A stretch of DNA of 64,000 nucleotides from Natronorubrum bangense (GCF_004799645.1 NZ_CP031307.1:62001-126000), one strand, 5' to 3'; shown: positions 51,990-59,880, counted from the first letter of the stretch. The notes: generated by a model not told the origin, from the letters alone. Numbers and translations are program-made.

Positions 51990-53603
51990 ATGAGCGACAA
52001 ATCTTCCCTTCACACGCTGCTCGTCGGGATCGACGCAGCCTGTGACCGGGTACTCGAGCCGCTGTTCGAAGCTGACGAGATACCGACCCTCGAGTCGATT
52101 TACCGAGAGGGAACGAGTGGACCGCTCGAGTCCCAGATCCCACCGTGGACGGCGAGCGCGTGGCCCTCGTTATATACGGGAATGAACCCCGGCAAACATG
52201 GGGTCTACGGCTTTCTCTCGTTCGATGGCTACGACTGGGACGTGGTCAACGCGACCGACGTCCACGAGCGAACACTGTGGGAACTGCTCGACCGCCACGA
52301 GATCACGAGCGCGGTCGTCAACGTCCCCGTCACGCATCCGCCACGAGAGTTCGATGGCGCGCTGATTCCAGGCTACACCGCCCCGGAGGACCCCGACTGT
52401 CATCCCGCTGGGCTGCTCGAGGACGTCCGGGAGGCGATCGGTGAGTACCGTGTCTACCCCAACGAGGACGCAGCCGACCTCGGGCAGGCGTACACTGACT
52501 GCGTGCGCATGCGAGGAGAGGCGTTTCGCTACCTCGCCGATGAGTACGAGCCCGAGTTCGGGTTCGTCGAGTTCCAGGCGACTGATTCGATCTTTCACGA
52601 GCGGCCGGACGACGACGCGGCGATTCGATCGATCTACCGCGAGGTCGACCAGCAGTTGGCCGAGATCCTCGAGACAACGGAGCCGGCAAACGTGATCGTC
52701 GCGAGCGATCACGGAATGGGGCCATACGACGGACTGGAGTTCCGCGTCAACGACTACCTCCGTGAAGAAGGCTTCGTGACGACCGCAAGCGGCGGTCGGG
52801 GAATGCCAAACTGGGCGACAGTGCGGGACGGAAATCTCAAGGAGGGTGACGACACGACACGACACGAGGCCGGCGTCGCCGAGCGAGCGATGGCGACCGC
52901 TGCCGGGTTCGGGCTGACGAGCCAGCGTATCGGGGCCGCCCTCGAGCGACTCGGGCTCGACGAGTTCGTCGAATCGCACGCCCCAACGGGGATGGTCAAC
53001 GCGGGAGCAACGCAAGTCGACTTCCCCGATTCGACCGCGTACGTCCGCTCGCGGATCGAACTCGGCGTTCGGATGAACCTCGAGGGCCGCGAGCCGGACG
53101 GCGTCGTCCCGCCAGACGCATACGAGGAAGTTCGAACTCGACTCATCGACGCCCTGCGATCGGTTCGAACGCCCGAGGGGGAGCCCGTCTTCGAGGCTGT
53201 TCGACCCCGCGAAGAGTACTTCCACGGACCCGAGAGCGAGGATGCCGTCGACATCGTGACCGTCCCGGCCGACTTTGAGCACTTCCTGTCGGCGACGCTA
53301 CGAGACGAGCAGTTCGGCCCGCCAAGCGAGCCGTGGAACCACAAACTCGAGGGAACGGTCGCGGCTCGAGGCGACGAGATCGAGCCCACAGCGGGCGTCG
53401 GGGACGCCCACCTCTTCGATATCGCTCCGACGGTCCTCTCGACGTTCGGGATTCCGTTCGACCAGCGGATGGACGGCACACCGCTGCCGTGTGTCGACGC
53501 AGCCGGAACGGAGCAGTATCCACGGTTCGATAGGACACAGTCGGTCGAAACAGCGGACGACGATGTCGAAAAACGACTCGCAGATCTCGGCTATCTCGAG
53601 TAA
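51990..53603 (+). CDS. Alkaline phosphatase superfamily protein (type I phosphodiesterase-like), class A
   Basis: A 537-residue soluble protein, closely similar to the one at 858 over its whole length. LLVGIDAACDRVLEPLFEAD (Asp near residue 13), PPWTASAWPSLYTGMNPGKHG near 48 with a probable Thr nucleophile, FQATDSIFHERPDD near 197, VASDHGMGP near 238 and WNHKLEGTV near 448 make the metal site. The tail is VEKRLADLGYLE. It has no signal peptide, so it should be cytoplasmic. It follows a FemAB-like gene but has its own promoter-like element. Role in glycan phosphodiester chemistry inferred. Confidence 0.86.
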   Translation: MSDKSSLHTLLVGIDAACDRVLEPLFEADEIPTLESIYREGTSGPLESQIPPWTASAWPSLYTGMNPGKHGVYGFLSFDGYDWDVVNATDVHERTLWELLDRHEITSAVVNVPVTHPPREFDGALIPGYTAPEDPDCHPAGLLEDVREAIGEYRVYPNEDAADLGQAYTDCVRMRGEAFRYLADEYEPEFGFVEFQATDSIFHERPDDDAAIRSIYREVDQQLAEILETTEPANVIVASDHGMGPYDGLEFRVNDYLREEGFVTTASGGRGMPNWATVRDGNLKEGDDTTRHEAGVAERAMATAAGFGLTSQRIGAALERLGLDEFVESHAPTGMVNAGATQVDFPDSTAYVRSRIELGVRMNLEGREPDGVVPPDAYEEVRTRLIDALRSVRTPEGEPVFEAVRPREEYFHGPESEDAVDIVTVPADFEHFLSATLRDEQFGPPSEPWNHKLEGTVAARGDEIEPTAGVGDAHLFDIAPTVLSTFGIPFDQRMDGTPLPCVDAAGTEQYPRFDRTQSVETADDDVEKRLADLGYLE

Positions 53604-53635
53604 TGGAGGCGAGGATTACCCAAATCGGGAGACGA

Positions 53636-54472
53636 TCACTCGATGACGTGGTTTTGCACTTTTCCCCTGATATTTTTGAGTTCGATCCGGACGGTATCGA
53701 CCAGCCCCGGGCACGTGTATAGCGGCCCGAGCTCGTCAGTGTGCGTGGATCCGAATTCCGGATCTTCGAGTCGAGTGCACGCAGTTGTCAGCATGTCAGT
53801 AGAATGGTCAAAGAGTCTTTGTCTGACACTCTGCCACGTCCGACAGTCAGCGATATCGATCGTCTTCTCAACGACAATCTCGCCACCGTCAAGGGTCGAA
53901 GTCAGCCGCTGAAGCGTGACACCGGCAGTCCGCTCGTCGTTCGCAAACTCCCAGACACCGGGTGAGCGACCTCGGTACTCCCTGATGTTGCCGTGGTGGT
54001 AGCTTAATACACCGTGTGACGGCGCTGATAGGACGTCTCCCTTGATGATACCGAACCCACGGCGAAACAGCAGATCCAGCTCTGCCGACTCGATCCGCTT
54101 AATCGCTGCCGCCGGAAGCCGGTTACCGATGCCATCAGCAGGCTCCGGTCGAGCGTGGACGATTTCTGCATCGTCGAACCATGCTCGGTCCTCGAGCGGT
54201 ATTTTTTCCAGATACCAGGGTGTGCTGGCGAGTTGGTGCCAAGCCAGCACGGGTGTCCACGCACCGTACTCCCTCGCGGCGGCGGCGTATCGCTGCCACG
54301 GAATCGACGACCCTGCTGTATCGGTGTCGGCCGGACTGTCAGCTGGTGGGAGTATTACCTGTGCTACCGAAACACCGGCGTCTCGTATCGCCGTTTCGAC
54401 AGCCTCGAGAGCCCACCGTTCCATTACTGGTTCATCTAACAGGATACCGATAGTGAGTCCGTCGTCAGTCAT
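53636..54472 (-). CDS. Formyltransferase-family protein
   Basis: A 278-residue protein with the core of 10-formyl-THF-dependent formyltransferases: GVLSYHHGNIREYRGRSPGVW near residue 150 (the family's H-x-G ... YRG-x-x-P-x-W region) and GVTLQRLTSTLDGGEIVVEKTIDI just after it. The usual N-terminal glycine-rich part is shortened and changed. The start at 54472 gives a 4-nt ATGA overlap with the stop of the upstream deacetylase. Relatives N-formylate amino sugars such as those in O-antigens and in N-formyl-perosamine. Deacetylation followed by formylation of the same amino group is a plausible reading. Substrate unknown. Confidence 0.8.
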   Translation of the reverse strand: MTDDGLTIGILLDEPVMERWALEAVETAIRDAGVSVAQVILPPADSPADTDTAGSSIPWQRYAAAAREYGAWTPVLAWHQLASTPWYLEKIPLEDRAWFDDAEIVHARPEPADGIGNRLPAAAIKRIESAELDLLFRRGFGIIKGDVLSAPSHGVLSYHHGNIREYRGRSPGVWEFANDERTAGVTLQRLTSTLDGGEIVVEKTIDIADCRTWQSVRQRLFDHSTDMLTTACTRLEDPEFGSTHTDELGPLYTCPGLVDTVRIELKNIRGKVQNHVIE

Positions 54473-55539
54473 GCATCGTGGTCGAAGGAATGATCTAACG
54501 GGGCGTTCGCTGGTTTCGGTTGACCGACCTCTCGTGTCGGGCACAGGTCGTCTTGCTGTGCCTGTGCCGAAAGGTCGTCGTGGGGTGCTCGCTGTTCGTA
54601 CTCGTACTGGAGATCTTTCATCGTTCGGACGCGAATATCACCCATCTCCTGTATTTCGGAGAGCTGTCGAACGAACGATTTGGCCTGTGGCCACTGTTTC
54701 TCGTTTGAGAAGTCGTACAGGTGACTCCAGTAGTGAACGAACGAATCAGTAGTCGCTGCAGCATCGATCCCTTGTCTGAGGTTGCGTTCGTGTAGGCGCT
54801 GTCGAACGAACAGTGGGATCGAACGATACACAGGATGTGGTTCAGACGTTCCCGTCTGCAAGAACGGGGCAGCAAAGGTAATATACTCCGGACTGTACGA
54901 CTCCAGAACGCCCTGCCTGACGGCTGGTTCTACTGCCGGGTGGCTTCCGAAAAGAATGTCGTACAACTTCCCAACAGCTGTCGCGGGGTGATGTTCATCG
55001 TGTGCCTTGTAGTGGGGAGTCCGTTTTGTTCGAATCCCGGTGTCAACAAGGACATCCGATGGCGGAGTGCTGTGGCGTGGTGGAACGATTGAACCGGTTT
55101 TTCCAAGGCCGTGTTCGTCGTGCACTCGTTGTGCCCGGTTGAGTTCCCACCGAACGATTTCGGGATCAACTTCGTTACACTCTATGTGAGAGTAGGTGTG
55201 CGTACAGATCTCGTGATCGGTACGCCGCGAGCGGATGTCATCGATCAGATCCGGCGCATAAAACTCGGGGTCTTCATCGACGGACGTACCCGGGTCAACA
55301 TCCCACCAATCTTCATCGTGTGGGCCGTCATGCGTTCCATCACAACTCTCGTGGAGCAGATGCCCGACGATGTTGAACGTGATCGGCACGTCGTATTCTT
55401 CACACTGATCGAGCAACCGAGAGAGATGTCGCGTTTCCGCCTCTCGGTTCTCACTGAGTTTATCGAATTTATTGAACCGAACCAGCCCCCATCCCAGTTC
55501 GATTTCGATACTGATAGTTACTGTTCCAACCATTGTCAT
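54469..55539 (-). CDS. Polysaccharide deacetylase-like protein
   Basis: A 356-residue protein (start at 55539, or 55533 for MVGTVTI). SIEIELGWGLVRFNK near residue 10 and ICTHTYSHIECNEVDPEI near 112 are the equivalents of the catalytic Asp and H-x3-H motifs. The first motif has Glu at the position where the paralog at 22511 has Asp. FNIVGHLLHESCDGTH matches VVGHLMLDSCDGRH of that paralog. HYWSHLYDFSNEKQW near 280 supplies the last His region. Cytoplasmic. It overlaps the formyltransferase gene by 4 nt. Likely exposes an amino group on a sugar for that enzyme. Confidence 0.82.
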   Translation of the reverse strand: MTMVGTVTISIEIELGWGLVRFNKFDKLSENREAETRHLSRLLDQCEEYDVPITFNIVGHLLHESCDGTHDGPHDEDWWDVDPGTSVDEDPEFYAPDLIDDIRSRRTDHEICTHTYSHIECNEVDPEIVRWELNRAQRVHDEHGLGKTGSIVPPRHSTPPSDVLVDTGIRTKRTPHYKAHDEHHPATAVGKLYDILFGSHPAVEPAVRQGVLESYSPEYITFAAPFLQTGTSEPHPVYRSIPLFVRQRLHERNLRQGIDAAATTDSFVHYWSHLYDFSNEKQWPQAKSFVRQLSEIQEMGDIRVRTMKDLQYEYEQRAPHDDLSAQAQQDDLCPTREVGQPKPANAPLDHSFDHDA

Positions 55540-56269
55540 ATATTTATGACTTGCCCAGTATCTTCAGTATGAATCGGATTATAAATTAGAAATAAAAGGC
55601 TGATTGAGTTTTATCAGCGAACCACCGATCGAGTGCGGCGGATTCGGGTTCAAGAACGTTGCATACACAGACTGAACTGGATCGTGACGGGCGCGTCGCA
55701 GAACAGGTGCCCAGCGGTCCCAGTGCCATTGCTCTCTACGAAAGGGCCCACACCGGTGACAGTGCGGACGGCGGTACTGACGCGACGACAGCACCGGAAT
55801 AGTGCCTGCAACGTCAACGCAGACGCTCCGCTGGTCGCAGCGCTCGTATTCTCGAGGATCAACGATCGGCGTCGGTTCGTCGACATCCGTTCACGGACGA
55901 TCAACACCGAACGGAGGTGAAATTACTCACTCAGACGGTCCACTGTGAGCCATTTCCGGCGCGACCGCGACACGTCCTGCGATCGCGCCGATACATCGTT
56001 ACAGTAGTCCGTGTCACGTCAGCGCTTACGAGTAGCCGGAATGGAACACCGTTACTGCGTTCGGAGAACCGCACTGAGGCTTGCTCGTTGCCGACTCGCT
56101 CCGGGTTCACAACACCCGGTCTCGACATGGACGCCGCTACCGTCGAAGACGCGCTCATCGTGGTTTCGGGGAATTGATCGATCTCGAGACCGCCGTAGCC
56201 GACGGCTGAGGCCCTCAAGAGTTACGTTAGCCACGACATAACATTTCTACCCCATATTGGAGTGTTCGT
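55540..56269. other. Long intergenic region without recognised gene
   Basis: 730 nt. It includes the palindrome GTCATA / TATGAC around TATT (55535-55550) at the deacetylase start, an isolated GGAGGTGA at 55914-55921 with no proper gene behind it, and a CATAACATT element (56237-56245) before the ATP-grasp gene. Frames in between look noncoding. Confidence 0.5.
56237..56245 (+). promoter_or_regulatory. CATAACATT motif variant
   Basis: Six of nine positions match GATAACAAA (core ATAACA retained). The spacer to the ATG at 56270 is 24 nt. Confidence 0.33.
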
Positions 56270-57472
56270 ATGGACAACTCCGCCTGGAACGGGAACGAGT
56301 CAGTCGTCGTTCCGGGGATCGCCGCACCGAGTACGGTCGCGTGTGCGAGATCGCTCGGCAGACGTGGGATCCGGACAATCGTCGTCTCGAGTGATGAAAC
56401 AACCCCGGCATTTCAGTCGAAGTACTGTGACGAGGCTGTGCGCGTGCCGTCGCCACACGAGGATCTCGTGGCGTACAAGGAGGCACTGCGCTCGCTTGCC
56501 ATGCGCCCGGACGTGCGGACGATCATTCCCGTTCGGGAGCCGGACATCTACGTGTTATCGAAGTACAGAGACGAGTTCGCCGAGTACGTGAGCACTCCAT
56601 GGCCGACGTTTGAGACGCTCGCACGAGCACAGGATCGGATGCGACTGTTCGATGCAGCCGACACAGCGGGTGTCGCAGCGCCGGAAACGGCTCTGTTTAC
56701 GACGGAACCCGACCAGGAGCGCAAGTGGATCGTCAAACCACGGTATACGATTCTCGGAGACGAGTACGTCGACGAGTACACGCCCGAAACCTGTATCGCA
56801 CCGCCGTCGACCCAGTATCTCGAGTCAACCCGAGGTGCCACAACGGAAGACATTCACACGGAGATGCACCACGTGCCGCTGGTCCAGGAGTACGTCTCGA
56901 CGACCGAAGAGTACGGCTTCTTCGCGCTGTACGACGAGGGCGATCCACTGGCGACCTTCCAGCACCGACAGCGACGCGGTTACAGCTACGCTGGCGGCCC
57001 AAGTTCCTTTCGCGAATCGGTCGACATTCCGGCCCTCGAAGAAGCCGGGCTGGGGCTGCTCGACGAACTCGACTGGCACGGGCTCGCGATGGTCGAGTTT
57101 CTGCACGACGAGGAGACGGGTGAGTTCAAACTCATGGAAGTCAACCCACGATTCTGGTCGTCGCTTCCGTTCTCCGTTCAGACCGGCTCGGACTTCCCCT
57201 ACTACTACTGGTTGTTGGCAAACGGCGAACAGGACCTGATCGACCACGAGTATCAGTCGGGAATCGGTGGCCATCTCCTCCGTGGCGAACTGCTGTATCT
57301 CCACTCGGTGCTCACAAAAGATATCGACCTCGTCGAGAAGCCATCAGTGACGGAGGCAGTAACAGACGTAGCGTGGTCGCTGTACGACCAGCCACGATTT
57401 GACTACCTCAGTCGCGACGATCCACGTCCATTCGTTCGCGATCTCTGGAACACGCTCTCGGCGCTCCGGTAG
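56270..57472 (+). CDS. ATP-grasp ligase-like protein
   Basis: A 400-residue ATP-grasp enzyme. The N-terminal Rossmann-like part has VPGIAAPSTVACARSLGRRGIRTIVVSS; the ATP-binding domain includes RKWIVKPRY near residue 148, VPLVQEYVSTTEEYGFFALYD near 203, and LAMVEFLHDEETGEFKLMEVNPRFWSSL near 275, where the E...N-x-R metal and phosphate-binding residues are intact. Such enzymes join a carboxylate to an amine, using ATP. In this setting an amide bond between an amino sugar and an amino or organic acid is plausible. Monocistronic; soluble. Substrates unknown. Confidence 0.86.
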   Translation: MDNSAWNGNESVVVPGIAAPSTVACARSLGRRGIRTIVVSSDETTPAFQSKYCDEAVRVPSPHEDLVAYKEALRSLAMRPDVRTIIPVREPDIYVLSKYRDEFAEYVSTPWPTFETLARAQDRMRLFDAADTAGVAAPETALFTTEPDQERKWIVKPRYTILGDEYVDEYTPETCIAPPSTQYLESTRGATTEDIHTEMHHVPLVQEYVSTTEEYGFFALYDEGDPLATFQHRQRRGYSYAGGPSSFRESVDIPALEEAGLGLLDELDWHGLAMVEFLHDEETGEFKLMEVNPRFWSSLPFSVQTGSDFPYYYWLLANGEQDLIDHEYQSGIGGHLLRGELLYLHSVLTKDIDLVEKPSVTEAVTDVAWSLYDQPRFDYLSRDDPRPFVRDLWNTLSALR

Positions 57473-57543
57473 GCGACCGATTTGTCGGACAACACGGCGC
57501 CGAATGTCGATTAGCTACCGCCAACTGAGGGATCCCATGTCCG

Positions 57544-57552
57544 TTTGTTATC
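57544..57552 (-). promoter_or_regulatory. GATAACAAA motif with no clear downstream gene
   Basis: Exact copy on the minus strand, but the gene to its left (56270-57472) is on the plus strand. It may drive an antisense transcript, or serve the gene at 57666 in inverted orientation. Confidence 0.35.
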
Positions 57553-57665
57553 AAGTCCTGGATGACTATCCTCTCGTCATGCTGTATCTGACTGCCTAAA
57601 TTTCTCACATAGCTACCAATGTTTCGACAAGAAGGCTTATGCCGCAGAGACAGACTTACCGAAGT

Positions 57666-57995
57666 ATGGCACGCGACACACCGGTACAGAACCAGGTTGC
57701 CACGTCAGAATCAGAACCGCTCCCGAATCTCGTGACGATCATCGGCCGCGGCGTTCCCTCGAGTTTCGAAATTACCGTCGACGGCGAGATCGAGATGGAC
57801 GCGCACGATCCGTTCGCCGAGGGAACGGTGGTCTCGGGAAGCGTCGCAGAAGGAGCGATCGACGTCGGCGTTCAGCGGTTCCGCTTTGCCGGACAGGTGA
57901 CGAACGTCCACGTCGTCGACTGGAACGGCGTCGAAGCACCGGATTCCGCGAGCGTCCCGGACGTCCACGTTGATTACGGCGTTCCAGAACGGTAG
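57666..57995 (+). CDS. Small stand-alone copy of the Tat-protein C-terminal domain
   Basis: A 109-residue protein. Residues 1-20 (MARDTPVQNQVATSESEP) resemble the extreme N-terminus of the Tat protein at 63754 (MARESSVLND), but no twin-arginine or signal segment follows. From LPNLVTIIGRGVPSSFEITVDGEI to VQRFRFAGQVTNVHV it matches the C-terminal domain of the 40147-41790 protein (ASGTVDDGIDAYRFCGEITDF aligns with VSGSVAEGAIDVGVQRFRFAG). A GCTTATGC TATA-like box ends 23 nt upstream. It looks like a deletion derivative that fused the two ends of a larger secreted protein. If translated, it would stay in the cytoplasm. Confidence 0.68.
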   Translation: MARDTPVQNQVATSESEPLPNLVTIIGRGVPSSFEITVDGEIEMDAHDPFAEGTVVSGSVAEGAIDVGVQRFRFAGQVTNVHVVDWNGVEAPDSASVPDVHVDYGVPER

Positions 57996-58193
57996 TTCGA
58001 TCGAGCCGGATAGGGCGCAGTTTTGCTGGTAAGTCACACAGTTAGTGATGACTCGAGCGCGGCTCTCGGCCCGGTATTGACGGTTTCGGCTGGTTCATGC
58101 GATCGATGTTGTGGTCCACGCCGGCTGACGGGGCCACGCGGGCAGGAGGACGATCCAGTGGCGACGCCCAGAGACTGTCCCGACACGAGTCCG

Positions 58194-59501
58194 TTACCGG
58201 CTGGTGCGAACGCGTCGTAGTCCCGACTTCGCCGTCGTCCAGGCAGGATAGACGGTGTTATAGACGGGAGCGGGTGCATTTCTCGCGCCCGCGCGGAGGA
58301 GTCGGTGTGACAGCGGTGGTTCGGACTCAGAAACCAGATCGTCGAGATCAGCCTGCTCGAACCACTCGAAAAACGCCGCCGCTTCGGTGGATCGGGGCTC
58401 CGTTTCGCGCGCTCGCTCCCGAATGTCCGCCCACATATGACGCTCGTCTTGCCCAAGGACCCACTGCCCGTCCTCGAGTGCGGTCCGGATCTCACGGTAG
58501 TCTTGGTCTGAAAATGGGTAGCCGTGTGCCGTCGGCTCGAGTCCGGAGAGCGACAGTCCGACAGCAGTTCGGTAACACTTTTCACATTCTCCGCAGTTGC
58601 CGTCCATCCGGTCGTTGCAGGTCTGGAGTTCGAGCGTTGGCGCCTCATCTCGGATGTAGTCCGCGATGACGTCCAGACGTTCCTGACGAGTGAGTTCGTA
58701 GCCGTCGTGGTGACACTGGGTGCCAGCCCACCGGACGTGATTGTCGATATCGGGCCGTGATCCCCACTCGAGGTCGATCCCCTCCCAGTGGGTTGCGGCG
58801 ACGTAGAGATCCTCGATACCGCGGGCGTAGGCCATCGGCGCGCAGAGACCAAGCAGCCCGAGGCCATGGCCGACGGAGCTGTACCACGCGCCGTCGACGT
58901 AGCGTTTGTAGTGGGCCAGCAACATCGGATGGGCGAGAAAGGAAAGCATGTTCGACTCAAGAAACGCCGTCTCGAGCTCGTGGTCGTCGGCGAACGACGA
59001 GACACGCGAGTGGAGATGGTCCCAGTTGTCGTCGTCGGCCGGCTCGGGCGTGATCGTCCAGCCACGGATACTGATGAGCGTCGGCGACTCATCGCGATGG
59101 CGGACGTACGAACACGTCGAGTCGACGCCGCCGGTAAAAAGCAGTCCGCTCTCGCCGCTCGCCTCGGGATCGATATCAACCGTCTCTTTTGCATAGAGCG
59201 TGCCGCCCTCGAGGAACTCGTGCATCGAGCACAGCGTCGTCTTGACGTCTTCGAGAGCATTCGCGAACGTTGTATCCACTTCGTCGACGTAGACGTCGGC
59301 CCCATTCGCCCACGCGACAGGACAGACCTGTGCGAGGACTGGGATTGCGAGGATACCCTCAGGAACGTCCTCGATGGGGACGTCGTAATCGGTTCGGAAC
59401 GGTTCGTTCGTAAAAAACCGCTCGAGGTCGGCGGACGTCCGTACGTCCGACTCGAGGGTCGTGCCGTCGGCGCTGACGTGGTCGATGACGATGGATGACA
59501 T
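58194..59501 (-). CDS. PP-loop ATPase-like protein (adenine nucleotide alpha hydrolase superfamily)
   Basis: A 435-residue protein. GLLFTGGVDSTCSYVRH near residue 120 is a PP-loop (usual SGGxDS, here TGGVDS), which binds ATP and adenylates a substrate. TCNDRMDGNCGECEKCYRTAVG near 320 contains a cysteine cluster that probably binds zinc, as in QueC-like and some tRNA-modifying or amidotransferase proteins. The N-terminal 100 residues resemble no family I know. The start at 59501 (MSSIVIDHVSAD) is preferred because the upstream frame lacks haloarchaeal composition. In glycan clusters, PP-loop proteins can amidate or otherwise modify sugar acids. Divergent from the GT-C-like gene. Confidence 0.78.
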   Translation of the reverse strand: MSSIVIDHVSADGTTLESDVRTSADLERFFTNEPFRTDYDVPIEDVPEGILAIPVLAQVCPVAWANGADVYVDEVDTTFANALEDVKTTLCSMHEFLEGGTLYAKETVDIDPEASGESGLLFTGGVDSTCSYVRHRDESPTLISIRGWTITPEPADDDNWDHLHSRVSSFADDHELETAFLESNMLSFLAHPMLLAHYKRYVDGAWYSSVGHGLGLLGLCAPMAYARGIEDLYVAATHWEGIDLEWGSRPDIDNHVRWAGTQCHHDGYELTRQERLDVIADYIRDEAPTLELQTCNDRMDGNCGECEKCYRTAVGLSLSGLEPTAHGYPFSDQDYREIRTALEDGQWVLGQDERHMWADIRERARETEPRSTEAAAFFEWFEQADLDDLVSESEPPLSHRLLRAGARNAPAPVYNTVYPAWTTAKSGLRRVRTSR

Positions 59502-59876
59502 AGGGATAGGTCGGACTGGATTACAGTGACGAAACTGCGTGCACCGGTTGCGGTCATCTCGACGGATTACGGACGGGTACAAAAAGCATCAGAACCGTTG
59601 ATGGTTCGACAATCGAAAATGCAACCCATACACGTCAGTTCACGGTCGATAAGGGTTGCGTACATCGGTTCAGAAGTCGAAACAGACGAAAGACGCCTCT
59701 ACGGTGGCTCTGGTGGCAACTGCGGAAACAGAGGCGACCAATGGGCCGGTGAGAACGAACAGGGGGGGGCTGTCTCCCAGCAAAATAAGAGCCGGATAAC
59801 AAACCGCTGGCTCGAGGACCGTTCCTCAAGACATGCGTATCGACATTGGAACGGAGCGCGATTCCCTCGAGAGCAG
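59502..59876. other. Divergent promoter region with GATAACAAA and a 15-codon upstream ORF
   Basis: It holds the motif copy at 59795-59803 and a minimal ORF at 59833-59880 that overlaps the membrane protein start. A long frame that stays open across the region in the direction of the membrane gene does not look coding. Confidence 0.5.
59795..59803 (+). promoter_or_regulatory. GATAACAAA promoter-like motif
   Basis: Exact copy. It is 73 nt before the ATG at 59877 but 29 nt before the ATG of a 15-codon upstream ORF at 59833. Confidence 0.5.
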
Positions 59877-59880
59877 ATGA
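59833..59880 (+). CDS. Possible 15-codon leader ORF (ATGA overlap)
   Basis: MRIDIGTERDSLESR, with a stop at 59878-59880 that overlaps the next gene's ATG at 59877. Its ATG sits 29 nt past a GATAACAAA element, where a leaderless mRNA would begin. It may be a leader peptide that couples translation, or chance. Confidence 0.32.
   Translation: MRIDIGTERDSLESR

Noticed and set aside
52170..53282. Leftward 370-codon frame
   Set aside because: Shadow of the AlkP gene at 51990; no recognisable domain.
55914..55921. Strong GGAGGTGA as ribosome-binding site of an unlisted gene
   Set aside because: The frames behind it hit stops quickly; no start codon with coding character follows.
59526..59876. 117-codon N-terminal extension of the GT-C-like protein
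   Set aside because: Not acidic, contains no membrane or signal features, and the paralog at 48999 begins at the equivalent of Met at 59877.
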